Positions 24,411 through 32,254 of a stretch of 64,000 bases of DNA are shown in pieces. The stretch spans positions 124,001 to 188,000 of the forward strand of contig NZ_QDDR01000003.1 in assembly GCF_003075525.1 (NCBI RefSeq), in the 5' to 3' direction. The position numbers and the translations under genes are program-made. Source of the stretch: Pararhodobacter aggregans (GTDB lineage Bacteria > Pseudomonadota > Alphaproteobacteria > Rhodobacterales > Rhodobacteraceae). Within the stretch, counting starts at the first letter, position 1, and each line of letters starts with the position of its first letter. Below the pieces are notes generated by a model. That model saw nothing but the letters and a program-made list of their open reading frames with translations. It made no database searches and had not been told where the DNA came from.

Positions 24411-24773
24411 ATGAACAAGACAATTGCGGAGGATGGAGTGGACATCGCCACGTCACGGGTCGGTCAGGCGCTGGTCGTCACCGTCATGGACAGCCGGATC
24501 GACGCCGCCGTGGCGATCGAATTCAAGGAGGCCGTGCGCACGGAAGCCGAGTCGCCGGGCAATCCCGTCATTCTGGACCTGTCCAACGTCACTTTCCTCG
24601 ACAGCAGCGGGCTGGGCGCCGTGGTGGCGGTCATGAAGCTTCTGGGCGCCGAGCGTCGGCTGGAATTGTCGGGCCTGACCCCGCCTGTCGCCAAGGTCTT
24701 CCGCCTGACGCGCATGGACAGCGTCTTTACCATCCACTCGGAACTCCCCGGCGCGTTGCGGGCCACCGGCTGA
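24411..24773 (+). CDS. STAS-domain anti-sigma factor antagonist
   Basis: 120 residues, a single STAS domain. VILDLSNVTFLDSSGLGAVVAVMKLLG holds the DSSG motif whose first serine (Ser65) is the phospho-acceptor in SpoIIAA/RsbV proteins. It would switch partner by phosphorylation from the HATPase kinase encoded next door. The gap to the divergent thiolase is only 56 bases. The sigma factor it ultimately controls is not in the window. Confidence 0.85.
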   Translation: MNKTIAEDGVDIATSRVGQALVVTVMDSRIDAAVAIEFKEAVRTEAESPGNPVILDLSNVTFLDSSGLGAVVAVMKLLGAERRLELSGLTPPVAKVFRLTRMDSVFTIHSELPGALRATG

Positions 24774-24795
24774 CTGCAGGGGAGAGGATGAAACA

Positions 24796-25314
24796 ATGTC
24801 GGGCCGCGCTGTGAGCATGTCAGATTCCTCCGTTGGCGCCCCCTCCCGGCCCCGGACGGCGGCCGGACATGACAGGGGCGACGCAGGCAATCCCCGCCCC
24901 CTTTTCGACCGTGGCTTCCTGGCCGCGGACAAGACCACCCGCGCAGTGCTGGCCGATCTGGTGGCCGACCTGTCCCGTGCCGGGCTCACGCCGGACGACC
25001 TGTCGAACGCCGAGCTGGTTCTGGCCGAAGTCCTGAACAACATCGCCGAACACGCCTACAGCAAGGCACCGGGCCCGGTCGAGCTGCGGGTCGAGCTGCA
25101 GCGCGCGGGTCTGGGCTGCACCATTTCCGATCAGGGCCGCTCGCTGCCCGCGGGCGTGGTGCCGGACCCGGAACTGCCGCTGATCGCCCCGCCCGATCAC
25201 CTGCCTGAGGGCGGGTTCGGCTGGCACATCATCCGCTGCCTGACCACCGATCTGCGTTACGCCAAGGACGGCGACTGGAACCGGCTCAGTCTGCGCATCC
25301 CTTGGGCGGATTGA
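24796..25314 (+). CDS. Anti-sigma regulatory factor / serine kinase (HATPase_c, RsbW-like)
   Basis: 172 residues. After a polar 35-residue N-terminus comes a GHKL ATPase: N box ELVLAEVLNNIAEHAY (73-88), G1 box ISDQGRSLPAG (110-120) and G2 box GGFGWHIIRCLT (139-150). It probably phosphorylates the STAS protein encoded 22 bases upstream. The pair resembles RsbV/RsbW. No PP2C phosphatase or sigma factor follows; instead a hairpin and a tandem repeat array do. Confidence 0.82.
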   Translation: MSGRAVSMSDSSVGAPSRPRTAAGHDRGDAGNPRPLFDRGFLAADKTTRAVLADLVADLSRAGLTPDDLSNAELVLAEVLNNIAEHAYSKAPGPVELRVELQRAGLGCTISDQGRSLPAGVVPDPELPLIAPPDHLPEGGFGWHIIRCLTTDLRYAKDGDWNRLSLRIPWAD

Positions 25315-25333
25315 CGTTGGGCTGGACGAACTT

Positions 25334-25365
25334 GGTCGGGCTGGCGCGCTCCGCTCCGCCCGACC
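25334..25365 (+). terminator. Hairpin after the anti-sigma factor gene
   Basis: GGTCGGGC (25334-25341) and GCCCGACC (25358-25365) form a perfect 8-bp stem 20 bases past the stop codon; the loop is 16 bases. Probably the end of the STAS/HATPase transcript. Confidence 0.55.
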
Positions 25366-25682
25366 CCCCCGCCAGCGGCAAGGGCCGGCGATCCGGCGAT
25401 GCGGCGCTTGAGAAGAAAACCCGCTGAGGGCACGCTCTCCCCGGGGTGACCGAGGCCAAGACCAGACGGCAGGCCCACAAGACGGCCAAATCCCCGCCTT
25501 GCGTCAGCGATGGTCGGGTCGGCCGCTGCAGGTCGAGGCCGGGTTCCTCAGAGCCCACGACCGCACCCCGCGAAAATTCTGACGAAACGCAGCCTGGCTG
25601 ACGCACAAGCCCGCTTGCACTGACCCCGCCTGCTCTGGCCCGGCTGTCGGAGGCACGCGCTGACATCGGCCTTCGGCCATTT

Positions 25683-26655
25683 GCCCAGCCGCAGGGACGT
25701 CGCCCGCTTCCACCCGCCCACCAGGCGCCGGAACGGCGCGCGCGCACCCGGAGGCACTCTCCCCACCACCGCAACAGCGGCCGTCACGCGCCCGGACGGG
25801 ACACGGGCGACAGGGCCACCCCCAAGGACGGCGCCCCATGCCACCCGCCCAATCCGCGCCGGGGCTGCGTGCTTTCACCCGGCCGACACTCTCCCCGCCA
25901 CCACAACAGCGACCGTCAAGCGCCCGGTCGGGACAAGGGCGACAGGGCCACCACCAAGGACGTCGCCCGATACCACCCGCCCACCAGGCGCCGGAACGGC
26001 GCGCGCGCACCCGGAGGCACTCTCCCCACCACCGCAACAGTGGCCGTCAAGCGCCCGGTCGGGACAAGGGCGACAGGGCCACCCGCAAGGACGGCGCACC
26101 GCGCCACCCGCCCAGTCGGCGCCGGAACCGCGTGCGCTCACCCGGCCGACACTCTCCCCACCGTCGCAACAGTGACCGTCACGCGCCCGGTCGGGACAAG
26201 AGCGACAGGGCCACCCGCAAGGACGGCGCCCCATGCCACCCGCCCAATCCGCGCCGGAGCAGCGTACTCTCACCCGGCCGACACTCTCCCCGCCACCACA
26301 ACAGCGGCCGTCAAGTGCCTGGGCGGGACACGGACGACGGGCACAGCCGCAGGGACGGCGCCCCGCGCCACCCGCCCAGTCGGCGCCGGAACAGCGTGCG
26401 CTCACCCGGGGGGCGCTCTCCCCACTATCGCAACAGTGACCGTCGAGCAGCCCGGACGGGATACGGTCGACAGGGCCACCCGCAAGGACGGCGCCCCATG
26501 CCACCCGCCCAATCCGCGCCGGAACAGCATGTGCTCACCCGGGGAGCACTCTCCCCACCATCGCAACAGCGACCGTCAAGTCCCCGGTCGGGACACGGAC
26601 GACAGGAAACCCGCAAGGATGCCGCCCCATGCCACCCGCCCAATCGGCGGAGGCT
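25683..26655. repeat. Tandem array of a 132-bp unit, about 7.5 copies
   Basis: Units begin with ACTCTCCCC at 25756, 25888, 26019, 26151, 26283, 26415 (GCTCTCCCC) and 26548, so lengths are 132, 131, 132, 132, 132 and 133. A partial unit precedes the first and the last decays near 26655. Shared blocks are CAACAGnGnCCGTC, GGGACAnGGnCGACAGG, AAGGACGnCGCC and CCACCCGCCCA. Two end variants exist: one in the partial first copy and unit 2, the other in most of the rest, and the ATGCCACCCGCCCAAT form alternates with GCGCCACCCGCCCAGT. The single-base length changes are compensating but shift frame between units 2 and 6, which argues against a coding repeat. Confidence 0.85.
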
Positions 26656-27178
26656 GGCCTTGCGCTCGCGCGGGCGTGCCCCTGCCCCGTTGACAGAGGC
26701 GCGACCAGGAGCGGCTCCGTCAACGGTGGCCGGTCTGACGCAAGGTCCGCTCGCACGCGGGCCCCGGCCCTCGGCGCCTGAACGGGCGGACCCTGCGCCT
26801 GTCCGGTGATCGCCCGCCCCGACCGCGAGGCGCGATCCCGACCGGCTCGGCCGAGACCTGCCCGACCGACGCGGGAAGGGCGTTTCGGTCCGACTGCGCT
26901 CGCCAGGCGTCCGTTCGCCCAGTCCGCATGGACGCCATCCGCATGCGCCCGGTGAACGTCGATCCGTCGGCGCCGGGTCGGCCCGATGTCGGCACGCGAC
27001 GCTCTCCGACCGGCGCCAACGCATCCTGCGCCCGGCCGGGACCGGCACCGGCCACCGCGCAGTCTGCCCCATCGGGAACCGCCTGCAACGCCGCGGCCCG
27101 AGGCAACGGCGATGCCCCGGCGCGACACCGGCCTGCCGCGTGCAGCCCTTCGCCGGGCCGCCCGAGCATCTCAGGAAT

Positions 27179-27505
27179 TCAGTTCAGCTGCGCCTGCAGC
27201 GGATAGAAGCCGTTCTCGAAATCGCCGAACAGATCCGGCAGATCGGGGTGGTCGATCGGCTCGCCCGTATCGTCCGCCACCAGATTCTGTTCCGAGACAT
27301 AGGCCACGTAATAACTGTTATCGTTCTCGGCCAGCAGGTGGTAGAAAGGCTGATCCTTGGCGGGACGGCTGTCCTCGGGGATCGCATCGTACCATTCCTG
27401 CGTATTGGCGAAGATCGCGTCCACATCGAAAACCACGCCGCGGAACGGGTGCTTACGGTGGCGGACCACCTGGCCGAGCCGGAATTTCGCGTGTGTCTTG
27501 AGCAT
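27179..27505 (-). CDS. hspQ: Heat shock protein HspQ (YccV-like, hemimethylated-DNA-binding family)
   Basis: 108 residues. AKFRLGQVVRHRKHPFRGVVFDVDA, DQPFYHLLAEND and YVAYVSEQNLVADD are the HspQ/YccV family segments. In enterobacteria it is a small heat-shock-induced protein that modulates Lon and affects DnaA. I start at MLKTHAKF because AAGGA stands seven bases upstream; an in-frame ATG eight codons earlier has no such site. Monocistronic, convergent with the repeat region. Confidence 0.88.
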   Translation of the reverse strand: MLKTHAKFRLGQVVRHRKHPFRGVVFDVDAIFANTQEWYDAIPEDSRPAKDQPFYHLLAENDNSYYVAYVSEQNLVADDTGEPIDHPDLPDLFGDFENGFYPLQAQLN

Positions 27506-27756
27506 GGAACGGTCCTTCACGCCGACCATCTAGCGTGAGTCGGCGGTTAACGTCCATACGGCTCCGCGGGATGGCGGGGAAACAGTCTGTGAATCCTGTC
27601 CCAACAGTGGCGCAATTGCGGCAAGATTGTGGCGCCGAAACCCGATCGCCCCCCGATCACGGCCGGACACGTCCTCGTTACGGCATTTTCCCTGCAAGAT
27701 CGTTTCAAAACGCACCGAAATGCGCTACCAAGGGAAAAAAAGATCGAGGCAGTATC

Positions 27757-28350
27757 ATGAGCAGCGTTCCCCGCCTTGCGGCGGCGGTTCTGGCATTGTC
27801 GGTCCTGGCCGCCTGCGGCGGGCGCGACCATGCCCCTCCCCGCAATCTGGATGACGCCTGCGCGCTGGCAGACGAGCGCCCGGCCTATCTGCGCGCCATG
27901 CGCGACACCGAACGCCGCTGGGACGTGCCGGTGCCGGTGCAGATGGCGATCATCCATGCCGAAAGCCGCTTCCGCGGCGATGCCCGCACCCCGCACCGCT
28001 ACGCGCTGGGTGTCATTCCGATGGGGCGGCAATCCTCGGCCTATGGCTATAGCCAGGCGCTGGACGGCACCTGGGAGGAATACCAGAGTGACACCCGCAA
28101 CCGCCGCGCCTCGCGCGATGACATCCGCGATGCGACCGATTTCATCGGCTGGTACTCGTCGCTCTCGGCGCAGCGCAACGGCATCCCGCCGACCGATGCG
28201 CGCAACCTCTACCTTGCCTATCACGAGGGGCATACGGGCTATGCCCGCGGCAGCTATCAGAACCAGGCCTGGCTTCTGCGCGTGGCCGACCGGGTGGCCG
28301 ACCGCGCGGTGATGTACGATACCCAGCTGAGGGCCTGCGGGCGGCGTTAG
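27757..28350 (+). CDS. Lytic transglycosylase lipoprotein (SLT domain)
   Basis: 197 residues. Lipoprotein signal with lipobox LAAC (about Cys20), then an SLT/lysozyme-like domain: VQMAIIHAESRFRGDAR carries the catalytic Glu, SAYGYSQALDGTWEEYQ and NLYLAYHEGHTGYARGSY the remaining SLT motifs. It cleaves peptidoglycan from the outer-membrane side of the periplasm. GAGG precedes the ATG. Its stop overlaps the stop of the convergent lolA. Confidence 0.88.
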   Translation: MSSVPRLAAAVLALSVLAACGGRDHAPPRNLDDACALADERPAYLRAMRDTERRWDVPVPVQMAIIHAESRFRGDARTPHRYALGVIPMGRQSSAYGYSQALDGTWEEYQSDTRNRRASRDDIRDATDFIGWYSSLSAQRNGIPPTDARNLYLAYHEGHTGYARGSYQNQAWLLRVADRVADRAVMYDTQLRACGRR

Positions 28351-28964
28351 CGGCCCTGGGTCAGGCCCCGGCGCTGAAGCTCGGCATCGAGGCTGAAGAG
28401 CAGCGAGCCGAGCGAGACGCCGGTCCTGAGCGTGCCCAGAATCACCGTCGTCTCGCGCCCGGTGTCATCGGTGATGACCCATTGCCTGAGCTCGGTCGGG
28501 TTGGCGCTGAACACCAGCCGGATGCTGCCGTATTCCGGATGCGCCGGATCCTGGGCCACGACCACGGTGGTCGGCCCGTCCTCAGCGTGCTGCACGACCA
28601 TGCGGTCGCGCTCCAGGTTGACGGTGTCGTCGAGGATCAGGTTCAGCGGCGTGCGCGACAGCGGATAGGTCGAGGGCCCGGCATTCGAACGCGCGTCGAA
28701 GATGTTCACCGCCCCGTTCGAGGCCAGCACCAGCGAGCGGTCGGGCGCATCGTATTCGAAGCGCACCCGCCCGGGGCGGTGGATCATCAGTCGCCCGGTC
28801 GAGATGGAGCCATCGGGGTTCACCTGGGTGAAATCCGACTGCGCCGTGCGGAACGAGTTGAAATAGCGCGAGATCTCGGCCAGCGAGATCGGCGCGGCGA
28901 GGGCCGGCTTGGCAAGGGCGAGGCCGGCGAGGGCCAGCGAGGCAAGAAGGGTGCGTCGGTTCAT
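28347..28964 (-). CDS. lolA: Outer-membrane lipoprotein carrier protein LolA
   Basis: 205 residues with signal peptide about 1-24 and the LolA half-barrel: ISRYFNSFRTAQSDFTQVNPDGSISTGRLMIHRPGRVRFEY split over the first strands, then LIDD-like NLILDDTVNLERD and a long beta tail. LolA ferries lipoproteins across the periplasm to LolB. The start MNRRTLLASLALAG gives a normal signal peptide, although no clear ribosome-binding site is seen; a start 21 codons upstream cannot be excluded. Confidence 0.88.
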   Translation of the reverse strand: MNRRTLLASLALAGLALAKPALAAPISLAEISRYFNSFRTAQSDFTQVNPDGSISTGRLMIHRPGRVRFEYDAPDRSLVLASNGAVNIFDARSNAGPSTYPLSRTPLNLILDDTVNLERDRMVVQHAEDGPTTVVVAQDPAHPEYGSIRLVFSANPTELRQWVITDDTGRETTVILGTLRTGVSLGSLLFSLDAELQRRGLTQGR

Positions 28965-29073
28965 GCCGATTAGATAGCGCAGCCCCTGCCATGCCGCAGC
29001 AGGGAAGTTGCTCACGGGTAAACACATCGGCGCGACGGCGCCCGTTGCCTTCCGTCGCCCGGCCCCGTATTGT

Positions 29074-29087
29074 TATGTTATCACATA
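29074..29087. promoter_or_regulatory. Zur-box-like palindrome before the CobW-family GTPase gene
   Basis: TATGT-TATC-ACATA within GTTATGTTATCACATATCC. It closely recalls the TGTTATnnTATAACA type Zur (zinc uptake regulator) sites of proteobacteria. It lies 17 bases before the start codon, where binding would block transcription when zinc is plentiful. No Zur gene is in the window. Confidence 0.6.
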
Positions 29088-29103
29088 TCCAATGAGGCCC
29101 CGC

Positions 29104-30306
29104 ATGTCCCCCGATCCCCGCCTGCCCGTGACGATCCTCTCGGGCTTCCTCGGCGCCGGCAAGACCACGCTCCTGAACCATGTCCTGAACAACCGCGACG
29201 GGCTGCGCGTGGCGGTCATCGTCAACGACATGTCCGAGGTGAACATCGACGCCGACCTGATCGCCGCCGGGGTCGACCTGCGGCACGGCGAGGAGCGGAT
29301 GGTCGAGATGTCGAACGGCTGCATCTGCTGCACCCTGCGCGGCGATCTGCTGGCCGAGGTCCGGGCGCTGGCCGAGGAAGGCCGCTTCGACCATCTGCTC
29401 ATCGAATCGACCGGCATCAGCGAGCCCCTGCCGGTCGCCGCCACCTTCGCCTTCCGCGATGAGGCGGGGCAGGCGCTGGACGATGTGGCGCGGCTGGACA
29501 CGATGGTGACGGTGGTCGATGCGGTGAACCTGCCGGGCGATTTCGCCAGCCATGACGCGCTGGCCGACCGGGGCGAGACCTCGGGCGAGGGCGACGAGCG
29601 GCATCTGGTGCAGCTCTTGACCGAGCAGATCGAATTCGCCGATGTGATCGTGCTGAACAAGGTGACGGATGCGGGGCCCGCGCGGCTGGATGCCGCGCGC
29701 AAGATCGTGAAGGCGCTGAACCCCGACGCGCGGTTGATCGAAACCGACCGGGCGCAGGTTCCGGCGGCCGAGGTCCTCGCCACCGGGCGTTTCGATTTCG
29801 ACCGGGCGCAGGAGCATCCGCTCTGGGCCAAGGAGCTTTACGGTTTCGCCCAGCACGTGCCCGAGACCGAGGAATACGGCATCGCCAGTTTCGTCTACCG
29901 CGCCCGGGCGCCCTTTCACCCGCAGCGGCTGCATGCGGTGCTGAACGGCCCGCTGCCCGGGGTGATCCGCGCCAAGGGGCATTTCTGGATCGCCACGCGC
30001 CCGGCCTGGGTCGCCGAGTTCAGCCTGGCGGGCGCGCTGTCCTCGGTCACGCCGCTGGGCATGTGGTGGGCCGCCGTCCCGCACGAGCGCTGGCCCGACG
30101 ATCCGCGGATGCGGGCCGAGATGGCCGAGCATTGGGTCGAGCCCTGGGGCGACCGGCGGCAGGAACTGGTCTTCATCGGCGCCGGGATGGACGAGGGGGC
30201 GATTCGCGGCGCGCTGGACGCGGCACTGGTCTCGGGCGCGCAGGAGCCGGGCGATGCGCTGGGCCTGCCCGACCCGTTCCCGCGCTGGGGCAAGGGCGAT
30301 GCCTAA
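29104..30306 (+). CDS. CobW/COG0523 family GTP-binding protein, probable zinc metallochaperone
   Basis: 400 residues. Walker [10 protein letters not shown] (14-22), the metal motif [12 protein letters not shown] with CICC (73-76), Walker B-like ESTG (101-104), NKVTD guanine-specificity (185-189) and the C-terminal CobW_C domain from about 275. COG0523 GTPases insert metals into client proteins. A Zur-like site in front points to a role in zinc scarcity rather than cobalamin synthesis. Start chosen at MSPDPRLPV because GAGG stands seven bases before; an ATG twelve bases earlier abuts the palindrome. Confidence 0.9.
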   Translation: MSPDPRLPVTILSGFLGAGKTTLLNHVLNNRDGLRVAVIVNDMSEVNIDADLIAAGVDLRHGEERMVEMSNGCICCTLRGDLLAEVRALAEEGRFDHLLIESTGISEPLPVAATFAFRDEAGQALDDVARLDTMVTVVDAVNLPGDFASHDALADRGETSGEGDERHLVQLLTEQIEFADVIVLNKVTDAGPARLDAARKIVKALNPDARLIETDRAQVPAAEVLATGRFDFDRAQEHPLWAKELYGFAQHVPETEEYGIASFVYRARAPFHPQRLHAVLNGPLPGVIRAKGHFWIATRPAWVAEFSLAGALSSVTPLGMWWAAVPHERWPDDPRMRAEMAEHWVEPWGDRRQELVFIGAGMDEGAIRGALDAALVSGAQEPGDALGLPDPFPRWGKGDA

Positions 30307-30598
30307 CCTGCGCAGCGGCTTGCGGCGGCGGGCGGGCTCGATGCGGGCGCATGACGCGCTGCCGCCACCGCTGCGCGCCTGGCTCTGCGCCGCCGCCCTG
30401 CCCTGGAGCCCGCGCTCGGCGCTGAAGCTCTGGACCCGGGCGCTGGCCGAGACCGGCGACCCGGCCGAGGCCCGCGCGCGGCTGGACCGGGCCGAGGCGC
30501 GGACCCTGGCGCGGGACGCCGGGCGCATCTGGGGGCAGGATCATCCCGCCACGCCCCCGGCAAAGGAAAACCCGCGCCGGGGGGACCGGCGCGGGTGA
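30299..30598 (+). CDS. Conserved small basic protein (DUF6525-like)
   Basis: 99 residues, overlapping the end of the CobW-family gene by eight bases and thus coexpressed with it. [37 protein letters not shown] resembles small Rhodobacteraceae proteins I recall as DUF6525; the match is from memory. No signal peptide. Its last ten codons (NPRRGDRRG) are encoded by a perfect hairpin that should be the terminator, so the true C-terminus is shaped by that element. Confidence 0.65.
   Translation: MPNLRSGLRRRAGSMRAHDALPPPLRAWLCAAALPWSPRSALKLWTRALAETGDPAEARARLDRAEARTLARDAGRIWGQDHPATPPAKENPRRGDRRG
30571..30595. terminator. Terminator-like hairpin overlapping the end of the DUF6525-like gene
   Basis: CCCGCGCCGG and CCGGCGCGGG, a perfect 10-bp stem with a five-base GGGGA loop. 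It lies between this gene and the convergent peroxiredoxin gene and can serve both. The AAAA run before it is a T-run when read on the minus strand, so the fit is best for the peroxiredoxin transcript. Confidence 0.7.
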
Positions 30599-30616
30599 TA
30601 GCGGTGCAGGGCTGGA

Positions 30617-31270
30617 TCAGACCGGCGCCTTGGTCTTGCGCAGATAGGGCAGCGGGATGTCCAGCTTGCCGAAACGCGCCTGCGCATCCTCGGTCGAGAC
30701 CGACAGCGCCACGATCACGTCGTCGCCCGGCTGCCAGTCCGCCGGGGTGGCAAAGGGCTTGCCATCGGTCTGGCGGATGGCGTCCAGCGCGCGCAGGATC
30801 TCGTCGAAGTTGCGGCCCACCGACATGGGATAGATCAGCATCAGGCGGATCTTCTTGTCCGGCCCGATGATGAAGGTGGTGCGCACGGTGGCGGTGTCAT
30901 TGGCGGTGCGGCCATCGGGCAGATAGGCCTCGGCCGGGAGCATGTCATAGAGCTTGGCGACATTGAGCCCCTTGTCGGCGATGATCGGGAAGGTCATCTC
31001 GGCGCCGCCATAGGTCTTCACGTCTGCCATCCACTTGTGGTGATCCTCGACCCCGTCGATCGAGACACCGGCCAGCTTGCAGCCGCGCTTGGCGAATTCG
31101 CCCGTCAGCTTGGCCGCGGCCGAGAATTCGGTGGTGCAGACCGGGGTGAAATCCTTGGGATGGCTGAAGAGAACGGCGTAATTGTCGCCGATGTATTCGT
31201 GCCATTTGATCGTGCCCTGGGTCGATTCCGCGGTGAAATCGGGGGCGATGTCATTGATGCGCAGGCTCAT
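30617..31270 (-). CDS. 1-Cys peroxiredoxin (Prx6 type)
   Basis: 217 residues. Peroxidatic Cys45 in FTPVCTTEF; no resolving Cys in the thioredoxin fold, and the long C-terminal arm (IRLMLIYPMSVGRNFDEILRALDAI onward) is of the Prx6 group. It reduces peroxides in the cytosol using external thiols. GAAGGGAATGATCC precedes the ATG. Monocistronic; its promoter faces the 235-base gap before the next gene. Confidence 0.92.
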   Translation of the reverse strand: MSLRINDIAPDFTAESTQGTIKWHEYIGDNYAVLFSHPKDFTPVCTTEFSAAAKLTGEFAKRGCKLAGVSIDGVEDHHKWMADVKTYGGAEMTFPIIADKGLNVAKLYDMLPAEAYLPDGRTANDTATVRTTFIIGPDKKIRLMLIYPMSVGRNFDEILRALDAIRQTDGKPFATPADWQPGDDVIVALSVSTEDAQARFGKLDIPLPYLRKTKAPV

Positions 31271-31505
31271 GGATCATTCCCTTCAGTGAATGCTTGAATT
31301 CGAGATAAGGGTCCTCCCGGCAAAGAGAAGCCCCCATCCGGCGATTTCCGCCGATGGCGACATTCCGTCACGCAGCCCGGCCCCGGCGTCAACGGGAATC
31401 TTCCGGCCGGGCCAGAGGCCGCCTGCCAGCCCGCCGCGTCGTGGATTCACCTTTCGTTAACCATCAGTGGGCGACAAGAGAGGCTTGTTGTCGTGGGGAA
31501 AGGCC

Positions 31506-32174
31506 ATGGTGCGTTTCCGGGTTCTTCTGGCGCTGGTGCTTGCGCTCTCGATCGGCGCCGGGGGTCCGGCCCGGGCCGGACCCTGGCCGCGCGAACAGGG
31601 CCGCTTCTTCCTGTCCACAACCTCCACACTGGGCGCGGCGAACGGCTGGCGCCCGCAGCAGACCGAATATTACGCCGAATACGGCCTGCGCCCGCGGCTG
31701 ACCATCGGCGCGGCGCTCTCGACAAGCTGGCGCGTGGATTACGCCGATCTCTTCTTGCGCTGGCACCCGCTGGACCTGCCGCAGGGGCTGGCTTTCGGCG
31801 TGACCTCGGGGCTGCGCTACGTGCCCCACAGCATCGCCCCTTACCAGCCCTTCGTCGCCGTGGAAGCCGGGCGTGGCATGGCACTGGGCGAGGGCAACCT
31901 CTGGACCCAGGCGGGTGTCCGGCTCTATGCCGCGCGCGTCCCATGGGGCACGGAACTGGCCACCGACTGGAGCAGCCAGGTCGGCTATGCCCGGGGCCGT
32001 TGGCTGGTGATGCTGGGCGCCACCCATTTCCGCAGCCGCCAGGTCGCCATCACCCGCCTGCGCCCGGCCATCGGCCTGCGCCTGATGGACCGTTTCCGTC
32101 TGGTGGCCGAGGCGGTGATCCCGCCGGGCGGCCGGGTCGACGCGGTTCGCATCGGCCTCTGGTCCGAGTTCTGA
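31506..32174 (+). CDS. Secreted, probable outer-membrane beta-barrel-like protein
   Basis: 222 residues. Signal peptide about 1-24 (ending ARAG), then alternating hydrophobic/aromatic strands (FFLSTTSTLG, YYAEYGLRPRLTIGAALS, ADLFLRWHPL, GLAFGVTSGLRYV, GYARGRWLVMLGATHF) ending in a strand with terminal Phe (RIGLWSEF), the usual outer-membrane barrel signature. About eight to ten strands fit. No named family recognised. The 235 bases before it show a GTTAACC-containing promoter-like patch but no clear element. Confidence 0.7.
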   Translation: MVRFRVLLALVLALSIGAGGPARAGPWPREQGRFFLSTTSTLGAANGWRPQQTEYYAEYGLRPRLTIGAALSTSWRVDYADLFLRWHPLDLPQGLAFGVTSGLRYVPHSIAPYQPFVAVEAGRGMALGEGNLWTQAGVRLYAARVPWGTELATDWSSQVGYARGRWLVMLGATHFRSRQVAITRLRPAIGLRLMDRFRLVAEAVIPPGGRVDAVRIGLWSEF

Positions 32175-32254
32175 GGGCACCCGCCCGGGCGGCTCCCCTT
32201 GCCCTCTGCGGGGGCAGGTGACAGGTTGTCGGGAAATTACCGGAGATCGCACCA

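Larger units (their letters stand above)
25315..27178. other. 1.86-kb gene-free region around the tandem array
   Basis: Between the anti-sigma gene and the convergent hspQ gene I find no gene I can defend. The centre is a 132-bp tandem array; the left flank has a terminator hairpin and diverged sequence (a CGCTCTCCCCGG like the unit start at 25432), and the right flank has a CCGTTGAC/GTCAACGG inverted repeat (26687-26726) and very GC-rich sequence. Long open frames on both strands follow from the lack of A/T-rich stops and show no family resemblance, signal peptide or ribosome-binding site. Confidence 0.6.

Noticed and set aside
25683-26655. The tandem array as a CRISPR
   Set aside because: Units are contiguous 132-bp copies with no short repeat/unique spacer pattern and no cas genes nearby.
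25504-27169. Open frames on both strands through and beside the 132-bp array, including one of 323 codons on the plus strand
   Set aside because: Repeats keep no common frame across units, composition is extreme (Arg/Pro/Gly or Trp/Cys), and no start signal or family resemblance is seen; they reflect scarce stop codons at this GC content.
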